Assembly (NCBI GenBank): GCA_032622095.1
Contig: CP136062.1
Coordinates: forward strand, 131,893,282-131,957,281
Direction of reading: 5' to 3'
Length of the DNA stretch: 64,000 nt
Source: Siphonodentalium dalli
Lineage: Eukaryota; Mollusca; Scaphopoda; Gadilida; Siphonodentaliidae
Part shown: piece by piece, positions 34,637 to 46,700 of the stretch
Position numbering within the stretch: the stretch's first letter is position 1
Layout: every line of letters begins with the position of its first letter
Position numbers and translations under genes: made by a program
The notes under the pieces: model-generated
The model's database searches: none
Told to the model about the DNA's origin: nothing
What the model saw: the letters and a program-made list of their open reading frames with translations, nothing else

Positions 34637-34968
34637 TTACGTCATCATTTCCAACGTTGCTATGGCCTGCCAGGTGACGTAATATTCAAACTTCAACGGT
34701 ACGGAATCTGGCGAGGTTTGCCGAATGCTATGCGCCCGTGTCAGCTAAATCCACATTAAGCATTTAATTTTGAATAAAGTTGATTTTGTGTTTCAAATTT
34801 AATAGTGTTGCTATGGGGAGGCTGATCGAAGAAGAAAAATAAATTCGTTTTATTAATTTGTCAATTCTATTCCAACATGGCGGCCACCATAGGGCCCCAT
34901 AGGTCTGAATCGCCCGGATGTAAAAACAATTTTTTCATGTTGATGGGGTATAGAAATTACTGACGTCA
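34637..34968. promoter_or_regulatory. Promoter-like motif cluster: CRE-like sites and a YY1-like ATGGCGGCC
   Basis: TTACGTCA at 34637-34644, TGACGTAA at 34675-34682 and a perfect palindromic CRE TGACGTCA at 34961-34968 flank CAACATGGCGGCC at 34873-34885, which matches the YY1 consensus often found at transcription starts. No TATA box is obvious. The cluster lies 5.7 kb upstream of CNEP1R1 exon 2 and could be its promoter. However, an exon from the ATG at 34877 to the AG/GTCTGA donor ends in the wrong phase for exon 2, so that ATG is probably not the CNEP1R1 start. Confidence 0.35.
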
Positions 34969-35068
34969 CATACGCAATACCGTAAAACAACCCTTTTGGG
35001 TTGTGATTATACTCTCAAAGCGGCTGTTTTTCGATAATAAACTAGAAGCGCTAATTTGCGCATCAAAA

Positions 35069-36968
35069 TTATATGCCCTTCGACAATGCATACAACCGCT
35101 TTGAACTTGAATTACCGAGGCAGTTGTTGGTTGTTGCATATTAGTACTAGGCCTTTGCCAGGCTTTGGGCAAAGTTTGGCTTTGTCTAGCAACCTCAAAG
35201 GTTTTTTGAAAAATCAATGGAATCTGGGAATATTTGGTCTTGTTGTTTTCTATAGGTCGACAGAAGCACCAGAAAAATAAATTTAAACAAATTTGACAGA
35301 AGTTGGTTTTTTTTCAAAATTTTTGAAGTTCTGACAAAGGTACTTTTTGTCTGTAAAACAATCTTAAGTGTCAAAATTTCCAATGGATCTGAAAAAAACA
35401 TTGTAGCTTTTATTATGGCATATTCAAATTAGTAGGGATATGACAAAAAGGACGTAAAACGTCGTGGCGTTCTGACATTTTTACTGTGTCGCGTTTTTGC
35501 TATGTTTATTTTATGTGTTGTTTTCGATTATTTGTTTGTCGCCGATATCGCCATTTGTCGGGATTCCCTGTTTCTATATTTAAAACTGGCATGCTCGTAG
35601 TGAGCCTCGATTTCGATTTTTTCTCCCAGGTCAAAATACGTCAGAGTTATGACAAAAATAGATCGACCTACATTTTCTCCATCAGAACTCTATATCAAAG
35701 AGTCTATAGACTCCTTCGGGACCTACATAGACACCTTCATTGGGTATTTTTACTTATAATTGGGAAGTTTTATCATTTTTGGTTTGTGCAAAGACCTTTT
35801 CTTATTGTGCGGGAAAAGAGAGACATTCAAAAAGCGATTTCGTAATTCGACGCAATTTAGGCTGAATAGCCGACCTTCAGCCGAGTTCCGGGTCAAATAC
35901 GACGAATGACGTAACACAAAACAAAATGCATTTGTTGACACAAACACCGTTTGAAGAGTTTATTATTACATCAAATGATCGTTATTGATTAATTATTGAT
36001 TTTTATTGTTGCATATTGGCTATATCTGTCAATATTTACACAAATAGTATTAATTATTTCTTATAATTGCTCCTTTGGTCAACTTTGACTTTGTCGGAAA
36101 TTGACAGAAAATGAAAATTCAAAATATGCCGCTGAAAAAATGTAATCGATATTAAAGTCTCATCTTTTCGGCAACATGTAATTGGTTTTAATTACTTAAA
36201 TGATTAATATGGAAACTTGCCTTTTATCTGTGATGAAATGAGAAATGGACATGTTTTATATTTTATATTGTTCAAATGTCAGACTGTAATATAATGCTGT
36301 TACACTGAGAAAGTTAAGAATAAGAATTCAAATCAATAAAAAAATAAAAGTGATTTCCCCACAACGCTTCCTAAGCCAATGTGTGTAATAAAATGATTTT
36401 CTGAAATTAAAATACCTGTCAGATTCTGTTGAATTTGGATTTGCAAGCCAATTAAGTGCACTCATGACAATCTTCATTTGAATTCAAAGAATTGATCCGA
36501 GTGATAAACTGATCTACTGATAGCACGGTGCATGTACATAGCTAGGTCTACTTGTTTGTCAGGTATATTGGTCGATTCAGTGAAGAACAGTACGTGTAAG
36601 TTGTAGTGATGCTTGTATATCCACCACCCCAAGTTATGAGCAAAATTATCTCAGGTTGCGAAGCAGCTACCGAGATGAGGCAATGATATTTACAAATGAT
36701 CCTCAAGCTGGGTGAGAAGGCGTCAAATAAGGCCGCCACAATAATTTTAAATCAAAAGCTGAAGCGTTGAAATAAGTTGATTGCAAAATTGAGATCTTGG
36801 TGTCCTACATGTAACTCTCAAAACATGGTGTGCTTCACAATGCTGGTGTAACAATAAAAAGGATAGAAAAGAACAAAAGATCAATTCAATCATATACAGT
36901 ATAACCGTTCTAGAACAGTTGACAGTCATAGAGCCAAGGATGATGAAATAATGATATTATAATCACAG
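35069..36968. other. Stretch without supported gene
   Basis: A 119-codon open frame at 35486-35845 has Phe/Arg/Tyr-rich composition unlike a known domain and no flanking splice logic. No repeat family was recognised in it. It could contain the missing first CNEP1R1 exon, but no candidate with the required phase was found. Confidence 0.4.
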
Positions 36969-37858
36969 TTGGAGGGGAAAAATGCAGAAATTGCACTACC
37001 GGTACTTGAAAGTGAACAGAGAAAATATGAACCAAGCCAGTTAATACCGCTGAATAGGTCATTGTCGCATGGTTTCTGGCAAAAAAACACCCAGGACAGC
37101 CAGGATCTCTTTAAACTGTCAAAACGACACCCAGGATCTCAAAGTCTCACCAAACAACGGGCATTTTGTTTAGTCGTCTGCTATTAATATTGGTCCAAAC
37201 TATCAAGGATGCGGAATTGCGCTGTCAGTCAGACTCAAAGCTGAATAAAATTTCGTTGATATTTAACTCCGATCACATAAAAATAATTATCATAATATTA
37301 ATAGCAGACGACAAAACAAAATTCCCGTTGTTTGGCGAGACTTTGAGATCCTGGGTGCCTTTTTGACAGTTTACGAGATCCTGGGTGTCTTTTTGACAGT
37401 TTAAGAGATCCTGGGTGTCTTTTTGCCAGAAACCATGCGACAATGACCTATTCAGCGTTAATACCAGCAGACAAATTCTGCTATAAAGATGGTAAAGGTG
37501 ATCCGAGATGATTTGTATCATTTTTAGAGGAGCAACATGCCAAAATGAATACTACAAAGGTAGAGGTACATGTAATAGGCTACCGTACATATCTTAATCG
37601 GTTATTCCTCATCAGTGGCAGACTCGCCATTCATTACAAGAAGTTCTCAAGTTCCTCCGAACAGGAACAGTCTCATGCGGTGGTCTTCAGGTTTCAATAC
37701 TGGCAGATTTCACTCTCCCAACTGCCAAAGTTAAATTGCAGGTGCTTGGACTGATTGGTAAGTTACTTACAGGTCCATGGATGAAGAAGTTTTATACTTC
37801 ACCAGAGAAAGTAATCCATCATTTCAAAGGGATATGTGTTGTGAAAAAAAGTGGTTAA
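36969..37858 (+). pseudogene. Decayed coding segment of an unrecognised protein family, split by a TIR element
   Basis: From a possible acceptor (TATAATCACAG, ending at 36968) the frame reads LEGKNAEIALPVLESEQRKY, then EPSQLIP, to 37048. After the 37049-37456 insertion and one target duplication the same frame continues ADKFCYKDGKGDPR, a TGA stop, then FVSFLEEQHAKMNTTKVEV and HVIGYRTYLNRLF. A frameshift near 37600-37650 moves the match to another frame, open from 37598 to 37858: WQTRHSLQEVLKFLRTGTVS, CGGLQVSILADFTLPTAKVK, LQVLGLIGKLLTGPWMKKFY. The composition looks like real protein and not chance. I do not recognise the family; it could be a lineage-specific gene or part of a mobile element's protein. 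Confidence 0.6.
37049..37456. mobile_element. 408-bp foldback/MULE-like non-autonomous element, 9-bp TSD
   Basis: Perfect 37-bp terminal inverted repeats begin GCTGAATAGGTCATTG and are flanked by GTTAATACC on both sides (37040-37048 and 37457-37465). Subterminal arms repeat CCCAGGATCTC with AAACTGTCAAAA several times in inverted order, leaving a short unique centre near 37190-37290. A 9-bp duplication fits Mutator-like or similar superfamilies. No transposase is present. Confidence 0.85.
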
Positions 37859-38179
37859 TGAATTGAAAAACATACTGAATTGTAACATGGCATACCGGTA
37901 TATGTAAATGTCTTGGAAAGTTTACTTTAGCCAATTTACGGCGTAAATCAAACTTTTGAAGTTTTCGGTCCAGTAGGAAGAAAATGTAAAATGTTCATTA
38001 ATACATTAATTTAATGACTGTACACTTGACTCAAAAGGGCAAATGTTCCCAGTGTACCTAGTATAGTATTATTCAGGATGATACAACCTTTTAAGTTTTA
38101 TAATGATATATTACAATTTATACGGTTGTTTGAATTTTTGCTGCGGGCGGCTAGTCCAGGTAACTTTACCCCGACCGGT

Positions 38180-38214
<35 letters not shown>
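38180..38214. repeat. 35-bp G homopolymer
   Basis: An uninterrupted run of 35 G preceded by CCGACCGGT. Capable of G-quadruplex formation; its exact length is unreliable in most sequencing. Shorter runs: 19 G at 43340-43358 and 14 C at 5887-5900. Confidence 0.9.
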
Positions 38215-38215
<1 letters not shown>

Positions 38216-38871
38216 CAAACCTTAAATTTGATATTTAAAATCATCAAAGGGACATAACTCATGAAAAATAAGGGCAATCTTTTAGATTCCTTTAGATTTG
38301 TATTCAGAATGACATGCCCTTTCAAACGATATATAACACAACATGTTCAAATGTAAGATGAGGAATGCATTTCGTCATCTGTTCAAACTGCCTGAGAGAA
38401 ACTCTCAAGGTGGTGATTACTTCGTTAATTACTAATTAGTTAATTAATAAATCGATTAATTAATTTTGGTATATAAATTGATAGAATAAATGTTATAATC
38501 AGTAACACACTACTAATAGCTTTGTTCTATTACAAACAGAATGTGGATTCGTCACTTATAAGTTGAGATATGCCATTTTGAAGTGAAATTTTGTGTCGAA
38601 AATCGCCAAAACGTGGGTTTTTCGGTCACAGAGCCGCAATGCTAAGTATATGGCCAGCCCGTCGGAAAAATTACCCTAATTTCCTACACAAAAATGGTCA
38701 TAACTTTTTTAATATTTGACCACAGAGAAAATCACACATATCATTTTAATTGTCTTTCCAAGCTGTTTCCAGCAAATTAACTTTCAGTGAATAATAATCA
38801 ATTTTAATTTTTTTGTCACGTCCCTACTCAATGTCATGACAATGTCATTGGGGTGAGGGGTGAAATAGTCT

Positions 38872-39920
38872 TAAATTAGGCTACCCTATTCTCCGGTCGC
38901 TTGTGTTCTGACAAAGTGTTGCCTTTTGTCGGCACGACGATGGTGATTATGTGTGAAAACTTACTACGGCGGTCGATGTCGGTCGATGTCGGTCATAACG
39001 GTTAATAACTCTCTTATGCAATGCGGAATACCTTGAAAAATACATTAAATACAATATTTATCACCGAAGATGGAACATCTTAATCATTCCCGGAAGTATC
39101 AATATGATGCTGCTAAAACTCAGTTTGGTTGGTGCGTTAAAACAGGTAAAAAGGGGAACATCTCTAGCCAGAGTTTAACCGAGCGAGTTCCACTCACTGC
39201 TTGATCTGATTCTCTCCAAAAATACGGAAACGCATACATGTATGTCGAATCGCGAAAATACAAATACCAATGTTATGTTTAGTAAGTTTTCACACATTAT
39301 ATATTTTCCCGCCAAAACAGATTGAATAGTTCTGACTCGCTAACGACCAGGACTTCATGTTTGAAATACTTCAGAAATTATATAAGTCGCATTTTCATTT
39401 CAGTTGTCCCTATGTTGTGCCATACATTTGCAATATGCCGCACAATATCTGTATATACCATTATGAATAGTTACCAGTATCGCTCACAAACCGCTAGTGG
39501 TATGTAATTCTAAATGCTCGATATAGGTACACCATTCTAACGCCCCCTACCGGTTTAGCATCGGGAAGAAGTAAACGAGTGTTTGGGATGAATTTGATCT
39601 TTATTTTATAAGTTAGTTAATGAATGCATTTGCAGAAAATAGTCCTCAGAATATTTACTGACATCGACCACCGTAGTAAGTTTTCACACAAAATCAGAAT
39701 TGCCGTGTCGACAAAAGGCAACACTTTGTCAGAACACAAGCGACGATTTTGATTTGGTTGAGGGTGACCGGAGAATATGGTAGCCTAATTTTGATGCGCA
39801 AATAAGCGCTTCTAGTTTATTATCGAAAAACAGCCGGTTTGAGAGTATAATTTATAGCTGAATACAGCTAGGTTAGCTGAATACAGCTATTGTAGCTGTA
39901 TTCTCACATTTGTCAGACCT
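38872..39920. mobile_element. Second copy of the long-TIR element, left end truncated
   Basis: It begins inside the left arm at AAATTAGGCTACCC and ends with CACATTTGTCAGACCT at 39920. Internal sequence from 38985 matches 25085-25960 almost base for base, but without the hAT insertion. GGTCGATGTC is tandemly duplicated at about 38972-38991. Confidence 0.8.
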
Positions 39921-40105
39921 GTTTACATAACTCATAAACTGTCATTACTGCCAATACTGGACATTAGTTTCAATTTCTGATTTGGCCGCGGACACGGTAT
40001 GATGTCGGTAAAAGTGTAGATCTGTATAATTTTCAGTGCATGGGGCCAATGCTGGTCATAGGTTTCTTTGTTTGACATTATTGCCATAGGGGCACTGGGA
40101 TTGGG

Positions 40106-40210
40106 GAGAGCTTTCCGATGAATGGCAACAGGCCATATTTCCGACTAAATCCTGAAAAGTTACCCATAATTCTGCTGTGGTTATGGAGTCTATTAATTAG
40201 GGCATTACTG
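40106..40210. mobile_element. Palindromic mariner-like MITE, right half only
   Basis: Only the arm from GAGAGCTTTCCGATGAATGG to GGGCATTACTG/TA is present, breaking exactly at the palindrome centre. It lies about 420 bp before CNEP1R1 exon 2. Confidence 0.75.
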
Positions 40211-40633
40211 TATTTGATATTTTGCCGGCTCGTGAGGTCAATTGCTCAAGTGTGCACTCAGCAAAGCAGAATGGAAATGTGTGTCTCTACAAGTAACTAG
40301 TTATTGTTAACAAACTTTTTCTTGTTCAAATGCCAAATTTATCATATTTCACCCAAAAATGACAAATTCGGTGTCGCATGTGTTCACATGATGATGACTA
40401 AGTCTTCATAAGGGTTCAGAATGCCTCTGGCTTAGGCCATATCTTCTCCTTTTCGGGGGTGTAATAAATAGGCATGTAAATAACATTTAAGCAGACAACA
40501 ACAAAAATACCCCATGTCTGTTTGTTGAACTGAACACCCTACAAATGAATGAACAAATCAAGTTTACCACCAACCAGGATCATCCAATTGTGTTAGTTAT
40601 GTATTAACGTCATTACCATATTCTTTTTTGTAG

Positions 40634-40705
40634 ACTTGAAGGCTTTTGAAAGAAGATTAACAGAACTTATTGACAAGCTACAACCAACAGCAAGATTATG
40701 GAGAA
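40634..40705 (+). CDS. CNEP1R1: CNEP1R1 exon 2
   Basis: Acceptor TTCTTTTTTGTAG is followed by (G)AC TTG AAG, giving [20 protein letters not shown], then RLWR and one base, before the donor GAA/GTATGG. This is the cytosolic N-terminal helix of the family. The reading frame demands that the upstream exon end with a single base of a GAC codon. Confidence 0.93.
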
Positions 40706-43700
40706 GTATGGAGGCATTTTTCCTGTATTCCTTGCCTAATCATGATGAAAATTTGGCTGCTGATTTATAGTTTACTTAATATGGTTAAGCTTTATTTCCT
40801 CATATGCAGTGTCATATGACATATTTTTAGGCAACTCCATGTCTTACTGACCAATGTGTCAGTGTTAACCTACATCTATTTACACATGATTACCTGTTGA
40901 TTCTATGCCTCTTTAGTAGTGTTGTAATGATTCATTGTGTATTCATTGCATCACAATACATTTTCAATTGATACACGTACTCAAGAAATCAAGTAATGTC
41001 TGAAGTTGGGCATGTATAAAAGCGCAAAACCTGCAATCACACCGCATAAGCTAAAATCTTCCTCTCAGCAGATCGGCGTCCTCCGAGAGACAACAGGAAG
41101 TCTCTAAGAGCTAAATTCAGTTCAGCATCTGAACAAGTGTGTAGACATGCAAATTAAATTTGATTTCCATGTAACTCAACTCCACACCAGGGTTGTCAAT
41201 AGGTACTGGTACCGGTATCGGAACCGGCGGTAATCAGGAATTAAATCGGTACCGGTTATGATGTCGAGTACCGACGGTTCTCGGTACTGATAGTTGATTT
41301 CTATTAATATACATCTTAACAAATATAAAGGGTTAATTAAGCAGCTCAACATCGCGCCAAACACAACTGCGATTGGTCATCGCGATGTCGTTAGCACATT
41401 CAAAGACTACTTGTCACTAAATTGACAGAATGCATGCATTGTGTTGGCGCTTGTGATAACTGTATTTCTTGGATGCGGATGGAATGCCGCCGGATGCAAT
41501 TCTGCGCGTGCCGTTTCGCGGTATCAATTTGAGAGGAGTCTGTTGGACACTGACAATGTCACAAGGCTCAGAAGTGCCAAACACCCAAATTACCATCGAT
41601 GGTTATATATGATGACATGGATGTTGACACTTTAGAAGTTAGAACTCGAATGACAGGATATTTGTGAGTTGTGACTTGTGAGTCGTGACATGGAGGCATG
41701 GGCAACCAGGGCAGAGTTACCAGAGTATTATGACGTAATGATTCTTGAGTGACATCTATTGAATTTTATTGTCCCTTGTATTAACTTTTATTGTGATATA
41801 AAGTTAATCTCACAAACACAGAGTGTATTTGACTATTTTCTCTCTAAATATATTTCAAATTTTCGAACTAGCCAACTACAACTAGGCTTACTGGAAAAGA
41901 ATTTGGTTTCATTGGGTGACATCGTTTATGAAATTACAACATGTGAGTAATATGGCCCATTAGTGAGTTCTCTAATTAATTACCACACAAATAAAATGGT
42001 GTACCGGGTATCCATATAAGTCTACAATGTTAGCAGACCCAGTAGTCAAACATACATGTCTACATTCGTTCCACTCTATATTCCCCGTCTTTTAAAAAAT
42101 CCTCCCTTTGCGACTTTCCGAAAACCACCGCAGACAACAACTTAATCGTAAATGTTGTTGCGATTTTTATTTTCGTTGTTTGACTAAACCTCGAACTTAA
42201 CGATAATTGATGATGGAACCCCACGAAACAAAAGTTATTTGCCGCATAAAAGTCCACTCATTGAGTACCGATACCGACCCGGTTTGCGGTACTGAACATC
42301 AGTACGGAACCGGTACCGAAAGTTGTGGTACCGTCGGTACTTTGACAACCCTGCTCCACACACAGGCACATTAGTTAGACAGTTATTTCTGGCACACATT
42401 TCATGAATTAATATTTTGCTCTAAATTTTTAGATCTTTTGAAATCGCTGGCAAAGTTAGGGAACCCAAAGTTAATGTCAATTTTCATGGAAGGAAAATGA
42501 CTATACTATCATAGATATTAGTTTACTTTTATCACTGAATGGGAAAGTCTATTTACATAATAGGTGAAATAGTCCCATGCAAGGTCCAGACTTCACAATA
42601 AAATATTGGCACGGACATATAACGAATGCTGGTATATTTCCAAATAGGGCCCACGCCTCGAACAAATATTTTTTCAAGAATTTGCCTGATCTTCATCTTG
42701 GAGGAAAATTTATATATCTTGGAGGAAGAGTTGCCAAATTCTGAGAAGAAGGTCGCAAGATCCGAACCAGAAATTCTCATATTTGAAAAAAAAGTTATTA
42801 ATGATCTACAAAATAAACGTTGGACAATCTGGTGGCATTTGACTTATATTTTTAGTTTTTCTGGACAAGAATTATTCTTTAGATAGTTAGATAGTTGTCT
42901 GTCCATTGTTCCGAAAATAGAACATTTTCTACCCCTGAAAATTTATTTCATACAGTCAGTATGTCATTTGTGGCAGCAATTAAAAAATCTACAAATGATT
43001 TTTGCAATGATGTACTTGGTGAGCATTTATGTATTGCCCTAACTAATGTGCCCATGTATAAAATCGATAGTAAATACTAACCTGCCGCTCTGACATTTTT
43101 ATCCCACACCTGCGATTATGACTTCTGTCCGACTTTCTTTTTTGTGGAGTTAGTCCCCTTTTTCGACTTAGAACATTTTCGCAACATGCATAATTTTGTC
43201 CGATCTTTTATTCCTACATTTTTCGGTCAATAGGTTTAAGATTAGGGTTAGGGTTGTGCACCTGCAATGGGAACTGTTATTTTATTATTTTAACTAAACG
43301 TTGAATGACATGTGAAACATCTTAGTATTTTAAAAACACGGGGGGGGGGGGGGGGGGGTATCCTTAGTCCCATTGGGACAGTCACACCTCTAGTTCAATA
43401 TTGTCACCTAAATAAAAATTCACAAATCTAGATTTAAATAGCTTTGAGAGACTTCCTGTTGTCTCTCGGAGGATGCTGATCCGCGAGAGGAAGATTTTAG
43501 TTTATGCAGTGTACGCAGTGCTCTACCAATTTACATGTCTAAGTAATTGCCCATTATGTCTATTTGACACATCTAACTAACAATTAAAATGCATTTTAGT
43601 TTTAAAAAATGAACTTGATCTCTAGTTATAAACTTGTTGGTTATGATAATTCAGGTGGTAAACCATTTGAGAACACTAATTTAGTGAATCGTGATGGGTA

Positions 43701-46700
43701 TTATATTGTTGATCATGTATTGTGTATCTTATCATGACCAAGCGTATTGTTACAGCATTACTCTTTATCAGGCACAGGGGATTCTGTGGAAAAAATTGTA
43801 AGGCTGTGATACAGATTGTTTCTATCAGAAAATCTTTACATTCACCAACTGTTATGAATTTAATCAAAATGTTTTTTGTATGTCCAGTTATTTGCAAAAT
43901 AAAATGAAACTGGCTAATGCTGACGTTATATTTTTTGCAGTGATTTTGGTGATAATATCAGTATGTACAGCTATTGGAGCATGGAGCTGGCTCTGGGATC
44001 CACTCCTTTCTAAGGTGAATCAGTTACTAGCATTAAGGTTATATGGAACACTTTGTTGGGGTGATCAAATGTAAATACAGAATGAAGTAGTTCAGGGACC
44101 AGCATAGAGGTTTCAAATTGGGAGAAGTCACTTCTCCGTATTTGATTCTTGGGGTAGAAGTGGACTGTTATCAGGGAGAAGTCATAATGGCTTAAGTACA
44201 ACTTATACCCCCAACATCACCAATAAGTATTATGCTTTACAATAGCCCATTTATTAAATTATTATAATGGGTAATATGCAGTTTAAACATGTTGTAAGGA
44301 CATTCGCATACTGTATTTGAAAGAGAAGTCACTTCTCTCCAGGACAAAATCATTAGGAGGATTAGTAACTGTGCACAATTGCATGAAGTAAAGCTAATTT
44401 TGGCGGACTTGGCAGAGCACAGGCTTCGCATTAAGTTGGCTAAAGGCGCGAAACTATGGTGAATGGTGTGCACTTGCACTAAAGTTAATAAGGACATGTA
44501 GGTAGACAGTGGCAGATATTTGAGCTTTTGTGTAGGGTTTTATCCCATACAATAATTAAGACTCAAATATTATTTTTTATTTGGCCTTGCATGTAAAATA
44601 TTAAATCACAAAATGTTCAAATTCTTAATTAATTTTTTTTCTTCTATTTCAGGTGTCTCTTACACAGTCATTGTTAAATCATCCATTTTTCACCATTAGT
44701 TGTATTGTACTATTGGTGTCCTTCATATTCGGCATTCACAAAAGAGTTGTCTTTCCATCTATGTATCCTTTTTACCTAACGTTGTGGTATAACCTGCATA
44801 CTTTTTTGTAGATATATTTATTGATCTAAGCTTCTAAGTTCTTAGTTCTTATAAAAAGACCTGGTTCCAGTTTTCAGTTGCCTTACTTGTATTTAAATTC
44901 GCGCTGTACTATTTTACGACATGTACCACATGTGCGCGATATTAAAACTGAGCGAATAATACAAAAAAGTTCAAAATAGTGAATCGGACACTGAATCCAC
45001 AGGAAAAAATAACCACATGAAAATACAGGTCAAGTTCAAATTTGGGTTCGGTCCGCCCATTTTTGCGAGAGTTATGGTCCTTGTTGACTCAGAATTTGCC
45101 AATTATTTTGGTTTCTGGATGAAAACTTTACTTATAGTTATCGGATTGTTTTCAAATTTGGTATATGGATTAGTTCGAATTAGTCCGCCTGTTTCTACTG
45201 GAGTTATGGTCCTTGTTGACTTATGATTTGATGATTATTTTGGTTTCTGGGTGATAGCTTTAGTTCTAGTTGGTTATCTGTTGTTTTCATAATTGGTATA
45301 TGGATTATTCTACAAAGCCCCCACTCCAAATGAAGTCACCTTTCGGGGGGACACTGTGTGGCCTTTTATTTACACTAAACTGGCATATTAAAAGAGCACT
45401 CAGTGCCAAATTTCAACCATATGATGTTGCAAGTTGCGTCCATGCATTATGGAAACAAGCTGTGACATGCATGTTACGTCATATGACGTGATTTCAAGCA
45501 TTTATTCCATTTAACATGTTGATTGCCAGCTATGAGTTATCTCGTACTACACTATATTCCAGGGTGCCGCTACGAGTTATCTCGTACTTTATATGGGGTC
45601 TAGATGTTCTTCTGTAGAAATTTAAGAAATTGAGTTCCCCAAGTAAACATGATTTCAACCATCTTAGGAAGCTCAAATATATATATGTGATGTGAGTAAT
45701 GCCACTGCATCTCTGTAATAAAACGACCTAATTGATGCCGAAAGTACAGACGCATTGGCCCCTAACTCCATTGTGCTGTCTGAATTGGCATTTTATGATA
45801 AGATCCACGAAAGCCCCTAACATTCTGCACTCCAGAATAACTAGTTAGTTTGTGTATTTGAATAGTAGACATCAATTTTGAAGTGGCATAAGTTTGTATT
45901 TGTCAAAATTTAGGTACGAGATATTTCGCAGTCGGTACCCAGCCCCACCCATCTAAACCTGGAATGTGGAATATGATATTCCCCAGCTGTGACAATGAGT
46001 TATGTTGTAGTCAAAGTCCACAAGGTCAAATCAGCACATGTTTATTATTTACAATATCAAACATGATCATCTGATGATGTACTCATGAGAAAAACGTGGC
46101 AAAGTGTAGGTACGAGATAACTCGTAGTCGACACCCAGCCAAAATGCCATGAGATGGCATTGCTCTGTGCTGACTATGAGTTATATTGTAGTGTGTATAT
46201 GGCATGTTTTTATGTGATCCAAGCTGACACATGCCCAGTTTTGGGGTTTGAGGGTGGTTATATGGTGCAATCTATCTATTTAATACATAATTTAAATTTT
46301 GTAATGTTCTGGAATGTTACACTATAGGGTTCTGGCACTCAATGTGTAGTAGAGAAGTATAATAAAATCAGGCACCCATTAGGTTTAAAATTCAGTGGAT
46401 GGGAGTTACTTCAGTTTAGAAGTGTCAATAGCTACATGTATTGTAAGCCATTCTTTCAGTGCAATTTATGGATGAACATGGGTGCAACTATTCATAGATA
46501 TTCTTATTCTAATAGATTTATTATGCACTTTCTTCTGTGAAAAAAACCGATACATTAGTATCCAAACACTTTCTCCACTGGAAGAATGTAGCAATCTACT
46601 AAGACTATTAGAAATTCCAACCACATTGACTGTATCATTTCAGAGAACACAATGTTTGAACTACTCAGAAATGTAAATATTTATTATTTTTTCGGGACAA

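Noticed and set aside
34877-34904. ATGGCGGCCACCATAGGGCC followed by AG/GTCTGA as CNEP1R1 first exon
   Set aside because: The exon would end two bases into a codon while exon 2 needs one base, giving a frameshift.
35486-35845. A 119-codon plus-strand frame rich in Phe, Tyr and Arg
   Set aside because: No recognisable domain, no splice or start context; chance frame most likely.
43228-43256. Telomere-like GATTAGGGTTAGGG
   Set aside because: Only two units, common by chance or as a short interstitial motif; no array.
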